In this document: one piece after another, positions 52,469 through 63,300 of the stretch
How positions within the stretch are numbered: position 1 is the stretch's first letter
Layout of the letters: every line of letters starts with the position of its first letter
NCBI GenBank assembly: GCA_963682175.1
Contig: OY821771.1
Location: forward strand, 41,436,201-41,500,200
DNA: 64,000 bases
Direction of reading: 5' to 3'
Origin: Triglochin maritima
Taxonomy: Eukaryota > Streptophyta > Magnoliopsida > Alismatales > Juncaginaceae
Program-made: the position numbers and the translations under genes
Notes under the pieces: generated by a model
What the model was told of the DNA's origin: nothing
Seen by the model: the letters and a program-made list of their open reading frames with translations, nothing else
Databases searched by the model: none

Positions 52469-52473
52469 CGCAA

Positions 52474-53485
52474 GGTGACTGTTAAGAGTTTCAAAGAAAA
52501 TAAAATATGAAGGGTGTTGTACGTGGTGATTGCTTGGAACGCCCTACTTTCTTACTCCCTCCTCCAGGTCATCCCCCTTTTCATCCAGAGGTGTTGGGTG
52601 TGATGAATAGAAGGTTGCTGCATAAGTTGTTAAATTGGGTGAGATTTTGCTTTTTTTTGGTGTATATCTTGTATTATGGTGTTGTATTTGGTGCATGTTG
52701 TTGTTACAGATACAGTGTGAAAGAATTCCATAGTTTATCTCAATTGTTGTCAAGCACCTGTGTTTGTCCTCGATCCACCAATCTTCCTTGCACTGGTTGT
52801 ACATGTTTGCGTCCTAAATCTAAGGGTTCTTTTTACAGACTTGGTACAAGAATTAGACTTGTTAATCATGTCGTGTTCGTGTACTATCGTGTCAAACAAT
52901 AATGCAGTCGTTTTAAGATTTCGTGTTATCGTGTATAACACAAATTGAAAAAGATTTATCATGTTTAGATTGAAAATAATTAAGTACATGTTATATTGAT
53001 TGTTTTTGTCTAAATAACATCTTAATTGACCATTATCAAGTAAAAAACAATCAATTATATAACAAAAGATGTAGTACGTGTCAGTTTCGTGTAAAGAAGT
53101 ATTACATATTAATCGTGTCGTGTTCGTGTCAAATCGTGTATCAATTATTTTCTATTTGTATCTTCACAAATCATCATAATAAAAATATTTCAATCACACA
53201 ATAAAATTCGTGAAAATTTGTGTCACCATATCGTATCGTGTAGTCGTGTTGTGACCAAAATTGATAGACCTGTCGAGAATCCAACAAACGGCTGGATTTG
53301 GTTGCGGAAGTGAAGGAAAACCCCTAAAGATGGTGGGTGAGAAGAAAAGAAGGATGCAAAGAAGGGTTGTCCTCTTAACACCAATTCATATTTTATTTGA
53401 GGGTATCATTTAAAAACTTATAAATTAATTAAATTATAAACATCAAAACTCTAAACATTAAACCATATTTGTCCCTTATCATATG
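52474..53485. other. Non-coding, with degenerate CGTGT-rich repeat at ~52860-53275
   Basis: TCGTGTCGTGTTCGTGTCAAATCGTGT-like segments recur near 52868, 52920, 53115 and 53235, probably a decayed repeat of unknown class. The 131-codon ORF at 52507-52902 shows no recognisable domain. Confidence 0.5.
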
Positions 53486-53493
53486 GAGTGGGC

Positions 53494-53686
53494 TAGGGGT
53501 GTGCATCCGGTCCGGACCGGACTGGACCGGTTGGATTCGGTCCGGTCCAAGACCGAATTTTTACCTCGAAAAATAAAAAAAAAACTAGATCGGGACCAAT
53601 TTTTCAACTGGGTTCAGATCGGAACCCAGACCGACCGATCTGATCCGGTCTAAAAAACCGAGCCGGACTGGTTTTTGCACACCCTA
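53494..53686. mobile_element. hAT-type MITE (193 bp) with 8-bp target duplication
   Basis: Terminal inverted repeats TAGGGGTGTGCA (53494) and TGCACACCCTA (ending 53686), allowing one extra G. GAGTGGGC is duplicated exactly at 53486-53493 and 53687-53694. The interior is rich in CGGTCCGGACCGG-type self-complementary runs, so the whole element could fold into a hairpin. It has no coding capacity. Confidence 0.93.
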
Positions 53687-53694
53687 GAGTGGGC

Positions 53695-54843
53695 CCTCCA
53701 ACAATTGGAGAGGATCTTTTTACATACAAGGCATCAATATGTATTATGTAACATATGAATTTGGGTGATGCATGTCATTGTTTGACAGTAAGGATGACCC
53801 GGTCTTCAGATGCTTAGTGTTAGACCAGGGTGCCGGGTCGGGCCTCACCTCGGCCAAACAGGCTCATTCGTTTTATTTTTTAAAATACCTCTATTTTTAA
53901 AAAAACAACAAAAATACCTCTAAAAATTACAAAAACACCTAAAAAATAAAAATACCGGCCCCTTGGGCTGGCAGGTACTAGGTCTACTAAGTCTCATCTT
54001 CTTGACCACAATAAATATATCTTTATTTCTTCCGTCGTCAAGCTTGATGTAAGCTTATACAACGTCAGTACGTTGAGTTTTTGTTCTGTGTCATCTAGTT
54101 ATAATCGTCCCCTCTTACATTATCAATAAAGATGTTAAGTCATCAACTCCATCATTTAAAAAAGTCGATTGTACGGAACTTTAGTTACACGGAGCCAGAA
54201 CATTGGTTGCGGGATCACACTCTTGCATCAGTTACGAGGAATAAAAGGTTGAAATCCGACAAATCGTGGACAATTTTTTTGAAGTTGAACAATTGTGTTG
54301 CATACGAAATGTATCTAAACAAAAAAATTAGGTCGAGCAAAAATATTGATGTGCAATCATGGTTACGTGTCTTTCAACATCATCCGATCAAAAGAATTCG
54401 TGATAGAGAAAAAACGTCAACGTCGAGCAAAGACATGATCACGGTTTCATGATATCATCCTCCTCCACTCGAAATAACTTCAAGAATAATCTTGAATAAT
54501 TAAAATCATCACGGGTCACACTTAAACCCCTTCACGCCAAACCAGCCCACCACTTCGTGCTTTCCAACCTAACAACGATCAGGCCTTAACCACACTACAA
54601 CCTAAGAACATTCACATCCTTCCAAACCTTCTCGTGTGAACTTCCTCCTTTGTTCCATCCGTTGATTTGAGCTGAAGGTCTTAAGCTGCCATACAAAGCG
54701 ACAGAACTCCCAACGAAGCGACAAAACCTTTACCTTTCGCACATAAAAAAGCGTTGACTTTAACACTACAAATTGCGACTCGCCGTTTTGGACCACTGTA
54801 TCCGGAACACTATATGGAACACCTTGCTCTCACTCAATAAAGC
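53695..54843. other. Intergenic, no gene supported
   Basis: Upstream of the PSY-like gene. A 106-codon ORF at 54132-54452 has no recognisable motif and no clear splice context. Confidence 0.5.
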
Positions 54844-54850
54844 TATATAA
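54844..54850 (+). promoter_or_regulatory. TATA box of the PSY-like peptide gene
   Basis: TATATAA about 80 bases before the ATG at 54928. Confidence 0.6.
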
Positions 54851-54927
54851 ATCACATAAGAATGTTCTCTTTCTTCCATTCTCAACACCAAGCTCAACAA
54901 AACATCTCTATTGTGAGGAATTATATC

Positions 54928-55635
54928 ATGGGTAAACCTCCTCTTGCCGCATTTCTTGTGATTCTGACAGTTATCGCGCTTTTGACCTCCCAAGGTAAGC
55001 CAGAAGCAAACATGCTCTCTTAAAATTTTATTAGTCTTTGCATTCAAAGTATGTTTCAGTTATGGAACTTCGATTTTAGTTTAAGTGTTTTTTTTTGGCA
55101 AACCAATCAGAAAAGACCAACTAAGAAGTCTAATTGTATATGCTCCTAATTTTTTTGTATAAGTCAATCAGAAAGTAAACATGTGAGTTCAGCTTAAACG
55201 TGTCAACGTTATTTTGGATCGAGTTCGAATACGTCACTAGATTGCTTTAAGTCAACTTTTCACAAGCTAACAAATCTTGTTTGGTGGTGCAGGAGTTTCG
55301 AGAAACATCAAATCCATAGCCGTTGAGGTTGTTCCTTTTGTTTTCATGATTGAGTTGAGGATATATAAAATGCCAGTATATATGCTGAGTGGGTGGTTTT
55401 GTTGTTACAGGGAGATGCCCATAGTAGAGTAACAGAGGAGGTTGGAGATGTGCACGACTATTCCGAACCTCAACCAAATACCAACACAAAGGGAGGTGCT
55501 GCGTTCCCTACACCTCCGCCAAATCTACATCGAATTCTCTTGTTTGTTTTGAGTTTCTGTCAGCGATTAAAAGCTCGTGTGTATCTTGTTTCTATTAAGT
55601 TATGCTCGTGTTGTGTAAGATTATGTTTGTGTTGA
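54928..55635 (+). CDS. Small secreted peptide precursor, PSY-like (candidate tyrosine-sulfated peptide), 3 exons
   Basis: Exons 54928-54994, 55293-55327 and 55411-55635 join in frame to 108 residues. Exon 1 is a signal peptide (MGKPPLAAFLVILTVIALLT). Exon 3 contains an acidic stretch leading into HDYSEPQPNTNTKGG; the DYxxPxxN spacing and acidic flank match the sulfated-tyrosine core of the PSY peptide family, followed by a Pro-rich end (FPTPPPN). If the assignment is right, the product is a secreted, processed and sulfated growth-signalling peptide perceived by receptor kinases. After PPPN the frame stays open for ~28 odd hydrophobic/Cys-rich codons (LHRILLFVLSF...), unlike compact PSY precursors. 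The natural stop may have been lost, or another 3' splice may be used. Family assignment moderate, gene reality good. Confidence 0.65.
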
Positions 55636-56755
55636 TTAAAGTTATGCTCCTGTCTTGATTAAAGTTATTTTGTAAGTCAATAGCTGATAAGGTTGCAGAT
55701 ATTGTCCAGATCAGTTAATAAAGAATTTGTCCAGCAATGGCAGATATTAATGTACCTCATAGTTTGTTTGTTTTTGGATTAGTTTTTTGTTTTGTTTTGA
55801 TAATGGTTATTTGCATCAGATAATGGTGGCTATAAACACAGCCTCTTTAAAGTCTTACGATCATTACCGACCAATACTTTGCCTTAAGTTCCAACCATTA
55901 GAGTGGCTGACAAAACATAGAAAGCATACTTGCTTCCAAAAGATAGAGCACTAGATAGGACAAACACCTCAAGACTCAACAATCGAGTAAAGTTATTGTC
56001 GCGTGGGAGGAAGCCAGTTGCTTCAAATTCCCTAACTCATTCCTCGCCCGGCACTACCTCCACAACTAGCCGCTCCTCTTGTGCCAATTCCTCCAACCTT
56101 GCATAGTGATGTTATTTCAGCCACTTCACTTTCAGTTGGGTCAGCCCGGGCATTAACGACATGGTCGGCTTGCTGGAATTGTTGGCTGGATGTTGCAGTG
56201 ATTGTTGTTGCGGGCCATGACAGTTGGAGCAGTGGTGAGAAGTTATCCAATCTAGCCTGTTTTATGCGGTCTTGGGAGAGCCCATAGGCTCCTCACTTCC
56301 TGGATAAGCAAAATATCACCTCGCAGATGGATGCTAATCACAGAAATGTACTGGAGTATTTGACTCCAGATCACCAACACCAAGCCACATTCATCTTAAA
56401 CAAACACCAGGCTACATTCAAGTGGCTATAGTTTTAGTCCAGTCGAGGTACAACTTATAACAGTACAGAGAATTGTCTTGCAATAGCTGGTGTGAAACCG
56501 TTACACATTCAAAATGAATCTCAGCTTCTTTAAATAACTGAATTGAGGGAATTGCAAATTACATCACACAAGAGGCAACCAGCACGTTGTCCGACCTCGG
56601 AAACTCGAAGAGCTCAGCATGTAATACTTCACATAGAGACTTCATAGGAATTCAACCATTTCCACATCAGATATCCTTTTGAAATGGAGTAGAACATGAG
56701 TTGACCTGTCTATTGGATGCTATAGCCACTGGATTATGAATCTGCGTTGAACCGT
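55636..56755. other. Intergenic, convergent 3' flanks
   Basis: Between the 3' ends of the PSY-like gene (plus) and the HNH gene (minus). A 72-codon minus ORF at 56032-56250 (DNFSPLLQLSWPATTITATS) looks compositionally coding-like but has no recognisable domain or splice partner. Confidence 0.5.
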
Positions 56756-56781
56756 CTATTGGATATTACAGCCACCAGAGT
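56705..56781. repeat. Short direct duplication at the 3' end of the HNH gene
   Basis: GTCTATTGGATGCTATAGCCAC (56708) recurs with changes as GTCTATTGGATATTACAGCCAC (56754), period 46. The second copy covers the last codons and stop of the HNH gene. Confidence 0.75.
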
Positions 56782-59360
56782 CTTGACCACGACGGACATT
56801 GCCGTAGGCTGACAGTTCAAGGAGATCCATATCCCTCCCTATATTGGTTCCACAAGAAGCAACGACACTCAGAAAAGAATATGGAGTATCATTCCTACCC
56901 TAGAGACAAGAACATTAAAGATAACTCATCAAAACTTTTTGCAATTTCTTTGGATACCTGAGACGCGACAATATGCACTCTTCTGTATAAGATCAGCATT
57001 GGAGATCTCTGTTTTATTTCCCTTTGATCGATTAACAGTTGCCTGCAATTCAGAGAGAAATTAATTTATACATCTTCAAACAAGGTCAAAACTTTATATA
57101 TCTTACGATTAATTAACTGATGTTCAGCGTGAACGATGGATTTCCTAAAACCATTGCAACAACGATAATTACCCTGTGAACCTGAATATTTTCTTTAGCA
57201 AGTCAATTTCTAGAGAAAAGTACATGTTTACATTAATCACTTCAAATGCATTAATGCCAGCAGAACAAATATGATCTCCTCAACAGTTGGATAAGACTTG
57301 TGTTTGTGTCAAGATCATCTTCCCTTGTTAACCAAGGATGGTGTCATGGGATGATGTTGAAAATGGAGATTTAAAGGAATAAAACAAGGAAGATTGACAT
57401 TTACACCTGAACATATGTAATAACTAATAAGGTTTGATTAATAACTTGTGGCTGAATAAGTTTAATCCTAGCAGCATGCCAGCGTTTAATCACCATAGAG
57501 AAGCAAAATAATAGGTATTAAAAATTTAAATACAATCTCATCGGGGCTTAAGAAGATCAATGCTTGAAAATTGCAAGCATTTGCGAATCAAAATTATATA
57601 CGAGAAAAGTTGTACCTGAAGAACCTGGCAGTTCTCCAATGTGCTCTTTCCACCCTGAAATCCATAGGTATAGGTGATGCAATGAGTAAATGACCAATGC
57701 TAACTGTGTACTTGGCAATTCAAAATTCATTTTAGTAGTGTGATTATGGAAAAAAAGGGATATGCATATTCTTAACAGAACTATGACATGCTAAAATACA
57801 GCCTGAGTCTGTCTTCCCTAATGCCAATATATATTTTTAATGGCATCACTTCCAAATTCAAATGGATGTATTCTAGTTTATACATAATTTGACGGATGAT
57901 GTTGTGATTTAACTAATGAAGTCTCTATAGTTCTCAAGGCAAACAAGACTTGCCCCTAACTCCACAACTTGTGTTTCACATTTTATGAAGGGCAGTACTT
58001 CTACAGGCCACAGTAAAGATTGTTGTTAATCAGGTTCACTACAAAAGAACTTTGATCAACCGAGAATAAGTAGCTTATCATCAAACAAATTGGTTAAATG
58101 ATCTATACATTCAAAGACAATTGAAGGGGCCATTAGAGCCTTCATTTGATTTGGGACTTAAATCAAACAAGTTTAGTGTCTAACGTAGGTGCACTACCCA
58201 ATATCCTCTTCCTTATTAACGCTATTGGTTTCTACTGGGTTTGGTTCCAAAGAAGGTAATAAGTCATACAACCCTAATTTTAGAAATTTTAGTTAAAAAA
58301 GAGAACTCATATTTTTGTGATTGCTTTCCAAAACTTCATTTTGGGTTAGAAATGGAGGAACAAAGAAGTCGTTCAAATTTGTACTACCTTTTTTAATTCT
58401 TGTTGATTCCTTTCTGTTAAAAATTTAGAACTTTGAAGTAAGGATTAGAAGTCGGCTAGTCGGACAAGGCACCGCATTGACTAGTCAGTGCTTAGTCAAG
58501 CTAATCGGACTAACAAGTCGGATAAGTTAGGCTAGTTGCTAGCGGGGTTGAAGCAGACTAGTTCGAGTATTCAGCCAACTGTTAAATTATTGCCTTGAAT
58601 TCATTTGAATATAACTATATCATAAAAACTCCAATTCCAAAAGGGTCCTCCCCAACTCAATCACTTGGAAACCAAATCCTCACTTGACAAACCATACTTT
58701 GAGTGTCCGTCCGGAATCATGTTTCAAACCTAACCTTCAAACATCCCTCCCTAAGGTGCAATTGGTGTGCAAGAACTCAACTTGGAAGTGGGGGAACTTA
58801 CTTCCAAAATAGTTTTCGGGTGATTGGTTTGCAGAAAAGCTTAAAATAAATATAGAAACTAAGTTGGGTGAGTTTCAAACTCTTATAAAATTACACTGTG
58901 AATGACTTCTCTGACTTTCACTCTAAATTCCTTAGAATTGAGTTCTGAAATTTCCTCCGGTTCCTACGAATCAATCCCACTCTAAGCATAGTTTGGTTCT
59001 TATCTTACGAACTTAAAAGCGTAAATGAATCAGAAAGAGAGAAGGAAGGAATTGGAAAGGGGGGAAGTAAACCTTGGAGTAGGGGAGGACGTGGTCGTAG
59101 TCGTGGCAGAGGCAGCCGGGGCAGCCGACGAGCTTGCGGAAGAGAACGTTTCCGAGAGGGTCGCGGCGCCACCGGTCGGGGTCGCGCCCCTTGATCTTGT
59201 CCGCCTTCTCCCAGCACTGCTGCTTCACGTGGTGGGGGAAGCTGCGGGGGTTCCCGTAGTACTCGCCCAACCCTTCTTCCTCCCCCAAAGCCAGAGTGGC
59301 TGCGCCGGAGGAGGACGCCCGTGGTGGGCTTCCTCTTCCTCTCCTGCTACCTCCTCTCAT
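56756..59360 (-). CDS. HNH endonuclease-family protein, 4 exons
   Basis: Exons 59360-59073, 57654-57616, 57042-56958 and 56838-56756 join in frame to 164 residues. An Arg/Gly/Ser-rich N-terminus is followed by NPRSFPHHVKQQCWEKADKI, DRWRRDPLGNVLFRKLVGCP, CLCHDYDHVLPYSKGGKS, LENCQVLQATVNRSKGNKTE and MDLLELSAYGNVRRGQDS. CPGC is a probable zinc-binding pair, and the DYDH...NCQVLQ...N..K core is an HNH nuclease fold. It closely resembles a conserved plant HNH protein (Arabidopsis At3g47490 type) of unassigned substrate. Intron 1 is ~1.4 kb and contains a degenerate CTAGTCGG-rich repeat near 58450-58560. The start Met lies in GC-rich DNA; no upstream in-frame alternative was preferred. Confidence 0.9.
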
Positions 59361-59803
59361 CTCTGTGGTTTTGGATTTGAAGATTTCGGTGCCTTTATTT
59401 TCCTTTTCGATTGAGGATAAGAGTTAATGATTTTTTTTTTCTTTCTAAATAATTATAAAACAAACGGAAGAATATAATCATGCCAAACTTAATTGTCAAA
59501 ATATTAGGTTATTAAAAGATACATGTGATACCAATTAAGTGTGTTTTATGACGTGTAATATTTGAATTATGTCATGTTTTATAATTAAGGTTGTGGTTTA
59601 TTATATTATACTGAAATACACAAACTTCTCTGAAATAATTTTTTTTTACTAAATTTAAAGTATAAAACAACAACTTAACCGAAATAACAACTTATATTCT
59701 AAACTGATAATTAAAATAGGGAAGATAATTCTTAAACTGAAATTAAAACGGTAAAATAGGAAAGATAGGTCATAAATTGAAAATAGGGAAGATATGTCAT
59801 AAA
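59361..59803. other. Intergenic, AT-rich
   Basis: Upstream of the HNH gene and downstream of the Myb/NAM-like copy. Imperfect AATAGGGAAGATA(A/T) units recur near 59715-59800. No coding region. Confidence 0.6.
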
Positions 59804-61192
59804 CTAGGAAAAAACGGAGTTCCACCTAAAGATTTCGTCACTGATCATTTCCAGATTGATTTCATCCATCGGGGTCAGGATGTCGAGTTCATTGGCCTTC
59901 AGTAGTGAAATATAAAGGTCGTATTTCATAGAAGCCCGACGGGTTTCTTCTTTTTCCCTTTCCAACGTTATCTTCTCTCGGCGAAATGCAATTTCATCTT
60001 GTTTGACCGAGGTCGCGACCTGAAGAGACTGGAAGCGTGCGTCGTTGTCGACCACGTCCGGATCCTCTGTCACCGCTTTCCCTTTCCATTTCCTTTTGGT
60101 TTTCTTTACACCCGTCAGACGGGGGTGCACTTGGGGTGACAAATTCTAAGGTCGTTGATGGATGGGGAGAGTCTAACAAACCTTCTTCCAACGAGTCTGT
60201 ACGACCCCTTTTCCCGGACGAACCGGTTGATGGGTGGGTAGGAGTACTTTGGAAATTATCCTCATGCATCATCCTCGGCATGGGGCCCGTAGACCGCCAC
60301 TTGGGGTACTTTTTCAGCATCAACCTGGTTGGGTAGTACGTGAAAGTTGTCTCGTAAGTGCGCTCATAAATTGCGTGAGCTTGCCTCATAAGGTCATGCG
60401 TCTTGTCCCCGCTTCTGGTTCGCCGAGTGGCCTCATCCATGCAACCACCCCACTTCATGGTAGCCCTATTTATCCTCCTCCAATGCCCTTTGAGAGAGTC
60501 GAGGTTTTGTGGTTTCAGTCGCTCGTTGTTTAGTCTCGCTTCATCGTACAAATTTTTCACTTTTCTCCAAAGGAGCACTACCTTATGGTCCGTTCCCACC
60601 GTTGCATCGCAACTAATCGCTATGTACGACAAAACGAGGGCTTCGTCCTCATCTTTCGTCCATACGTTCTTGCTTTTAAGGGGGTTAGTAGTCGTTCTTG
60701 GTGCACGTTGGGACAGACCGATAGGGCAAGGGTCTGTGTCGTCACTATCCTCGTCATTTGGGGTAGTAGTATCCTCGCTCCTACTGGATTGACTACTGAG
60801 GAGTTGGTTGTACATTTGCAATGGGGTTGGGAGTATTGTGGTTGGGATGTACTCCCCCAATTTTGGTGACGGAGTGGATGTCTAGAGTATTGTTGGGAGC
60901 TCTCCTAGTTTTGGTACGAGGGTGAATGTTCAGAGTAATGTTGGGAGCTCCCCCAGTTTTGGGTCGGGGGTGAAAATTGGGAGTATTGTTGGGAAGTCCC
61001 TCAATTTTGGTGCAGGAGTGGATGTTCGGGGTATGGTTCGGGAAATGGTTGGGTACTTCCTACACCTTGTGGAAAGGTAGGACGGTAGTAGGGATATGGT
61101 TGGGAGTACGAGGCAAATCCTTGAGGTTTAAAAAGACGACGAGGGACCGAGGGTGTTTGATGGTCCTTAGTGTTGTGGTCAGGAGAAGACAT
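59804..61192 (-). pseudogene. Myb/SANT plus NAM-C-type gene related to PIF/Harbinger ORF1, degenerate
   Basis: Minus strand. The N-terminal frame starts MSSPDHNTKDHQTPSVPRRL and enters a tandem peptide repeat with QN at each unit end, where TGA (~61001) and TAG (~60914) interrupt it. A shifted frame (to 59994) then carries a Myb/SANT-like trihelix domain: VWTKDEDEALVLSYIAIS, LWRKVKNLYDEA and LKGHWRRINRATMKWGGC. A C-run near 60121 marks another frame change into the NAM-associated C-terminal domain (GVKKTKRKWKGKAV, EKEETRRASMKYDLYISLL), ending at 59804. Such proteins are the DNA-binding partners of PIF/Harbinger transposases and their host-amplified relatives. No transposase or terminal repeats were found nearby, so this looks like a decayed family member. 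Confidence 0.8.
60850..61040 (-). repeat. ~57-bp tandem repeat within the Myb/NAM-like copy
   Basis: Three to four imperfect units around TTGGGAGCTCCCCCAGTTTTGG (plus strand: GTATTGTTGGGAGCTCYYC). In the coding frame they give repeats of the QNWGSSQQYS type. Confidence 0.8.
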
Positions 61193-62739
61193 CGGTTCAA
61201 GAGTGTTTAGAAGGTTGAGGGAAATTGAGTTATGTATTTATAGAGAACTTCTTCTGATTTAGTTTAACTTCCTAAACATGTTTTAAGATAATTATATTCT
61301 CAGACAATATTTCAAATTTGAAATCACGCGCGTACTGTAGATTGTCAATTCAACAAGACATCACACACGTATTATAGATTGTCAGTTCGACAAGATAAGA
61401 CATCACATACGTACTGTAGATAAGTGTGTTAAATAAAAATAAAGTATATGTAATTTGGAAATAAATAAATTATTAATGTTTTTGTTAAATATAAATGATT
61501 TTGGAATATAATAAAAGTTGAGAATAAAATTAATGTTATTACCTATTATAAGTAGTTACATATTATGTGTCAACGGATATAAAAAAATCACTGTATTTAC
61601 ATTTGAATCTTTTTATTATTAATGTTATTACCTATTATAAGAAATATAAGAAATCCTGGTAGCATGTTGGTGAAGTTTTGTATGCCATACATGCATGCAT
61701 GTATTGTCAATGGATTATTGTCTTAGCAAAACGACATCCGTGATGCCACATATGTCGTTCTTTGTCAATAAAAACGGTATCACAAATGTCATTTATTTAC
61801 CTCATATTTTACCAAATAAGTTTCAGACGTCTTATATTCTTCCAATTTTATTTTTTATAATTATTTGAAAAAAATTTCTAAGGACATATCTACGCACACA
61901 AATGAAAGAGTGTGATAGGAAAGATATTGCATCCAAGAGAAATGGGTGCGATATTTCGAGGAATATGATATTCTACTGTAACCATCGACATCTAGATCAA
62001 CCAACGAGACGTAATTGGGTCTCTTATAGTAGCATATGGTATTTTGTATTGGTAGTGCATACTTGTAAAACATTTAAATTCTCGCTTACAAGGTGTTTTT
62101 GTTGTTAGGTAGTTGTGTCTTATAACAATACAAACTTTTATTACAATAAAATGGAATGAAACTACCTTATTATAAATAAAAGAAGACTTTTTCACTTTTT
62201 TTTGGAATTGTTTGTTTGCATTAATAATAAAAGAGAGAGTTATGTATCCGCACCCATCAAGAGTCAAGAGTGTTGAATAATTAAGGCTTAATAAAGTTTT
62301 AGCTTTTTACAATCATAGCATAACATTCATATTGAACACACGGCACAAAACATCGATATTGGATAATCCCTTGTAACATCTTCAAACAACAGAAGAAATT
62401 AAAATTTGAATAACACACAAACAACAAAGGATATTACCCAAACGAAGGAAACAGGTGCACCAACATATATAATATATATGTACATCAGAGTATTTCAAAA
62501 GTGTGATTACATCAAAATGCTATACAACAAATACAGTAATCACCCGACCTCAAATGAGAGAAAACTGGATCTAGTAGCGGCACTCCTCTCCTCGGTCACC
62601 ACCCCCTAATGTCGACCACGGTCTGAAAAGAAAACATGCAACAATGCCTGAGTTTCCATAAGGAAACCCCGTATGCCAAACTCTACAATGCATGAACTGG
62701 AAAGCACCCTAGCATGCAATTCTACAAATAAGAAAAACA
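61193..62739. other. AT-rich intergenic with a minor tandem repeat
   Basis: A degenerate ~50-bp repeat (CATCACACACGTATTATAGA, GATTGTCAGTTCGACAAGA) occurs about three times at 61320-61430. No coding region supported. Confidence 0.5.
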
Positions 62740-62754
62740 TCACAACCAGGCTGG

Positions 62755-63190
62755 GCTCCAGGGCTCTTTCACCTAACCACCGCAACACACACTCGTCGTC
62801 AAGCTGGACTCCAGGGTTTTTTCACTCAACCCAAGCTACCACGACACGACCAAGGGCTCCAGGCCTTTTTTCAGCCAACCCAAACGTCTAAGGGCTCCAA
62901 GTCTTTTTCAGCCAACCCTTAACACGTGGTCCATGCTCAGGCTCCAGGGCTCTTTCACCCAACCTGAACGCACTACGGAGCTCCAGGGCTTTTTCACCCA
63001 ACCCCGCACAGCCTAGCTGGGCTCGAGGGCTCTTTCACCCAACCGCAACTCTCACACAGTTACGAGGCTCTATGGTTTTTTCACCCAACCACCGCAACAT
63101 CACATTTTCTAAGCTGAGCTCCAGGGCTTTTTCACCCAACCCAAGCTCTCGCACCGTTACGGGGCTCCATTGCTTTTTCACCCAACCACC
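62755..63190. repeat. Array of ten ~26-bp motifs (GGCTCCAGGGCTTTTTCACCCAACC family)
   Basis: Units begin near 62755, 62803, 62848, 62891, 62939, 62979, 63019, 63065, 63117 and 63162, i.e. every 40-52 bp, with unconserved spacers. Units differ by a few bases. The array directly precedes the palindrome array and probably belongs to the same larger repeat, which runs off the right edge. Confidence 0.92.
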
Positions 63191-63300
63191 GCAACACTCG
63201 TGCCCACACGCACACTCGCCGGAAGAACATCGGCACCACAACTCGTCTCACACGGACGACCACAACAACCGCACCTCCGACGTGCAAAACTGGACACAAA

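Larger units (their letters stand above)
44332..52473 (+). mobile_element. Tandem three-LTR copia insertion (copia-2) with 5-bp target duplication
   Basis: One insertion event with structure LTR - long internal region - LTR - short internal region - LTR. CGCAA immediately flanks the outer ends (44332-44336 and 52469-52473). The three LTRs (185 bp each) differ from one another at only one or two positions, all within the TGTCG / TGCTG / TGTTG triplet region. It is a different family from copia-1. The first internal region is interrupted by a ~2-kb nested insertion. Confidence 0.95.

Noticed and set aside
52507..52902. 131-codon ORF after the copia tandem
   Set aside because: No motif, unusual composition, and it overlaps a CGTGT-rich decayed repeat.
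54132..54452. 106-codon ORF upstream of the PSY-like gene
   Set aside because: Charged composition but no family resemblance and no promoter or splice support.
56032..56250. 72-codon minus ORF between the PSY-like and HNH genes
   Set aside because: Compositionally protein-like, but no upstream exon or domain could be shown.
58440..58570. CTAGTCGG-rich stretch in HNH intron 1, similar in flavour to 32150-32200
   Set aside because: Probably an old dispersed repeat, but ends and class cannot be defined here.
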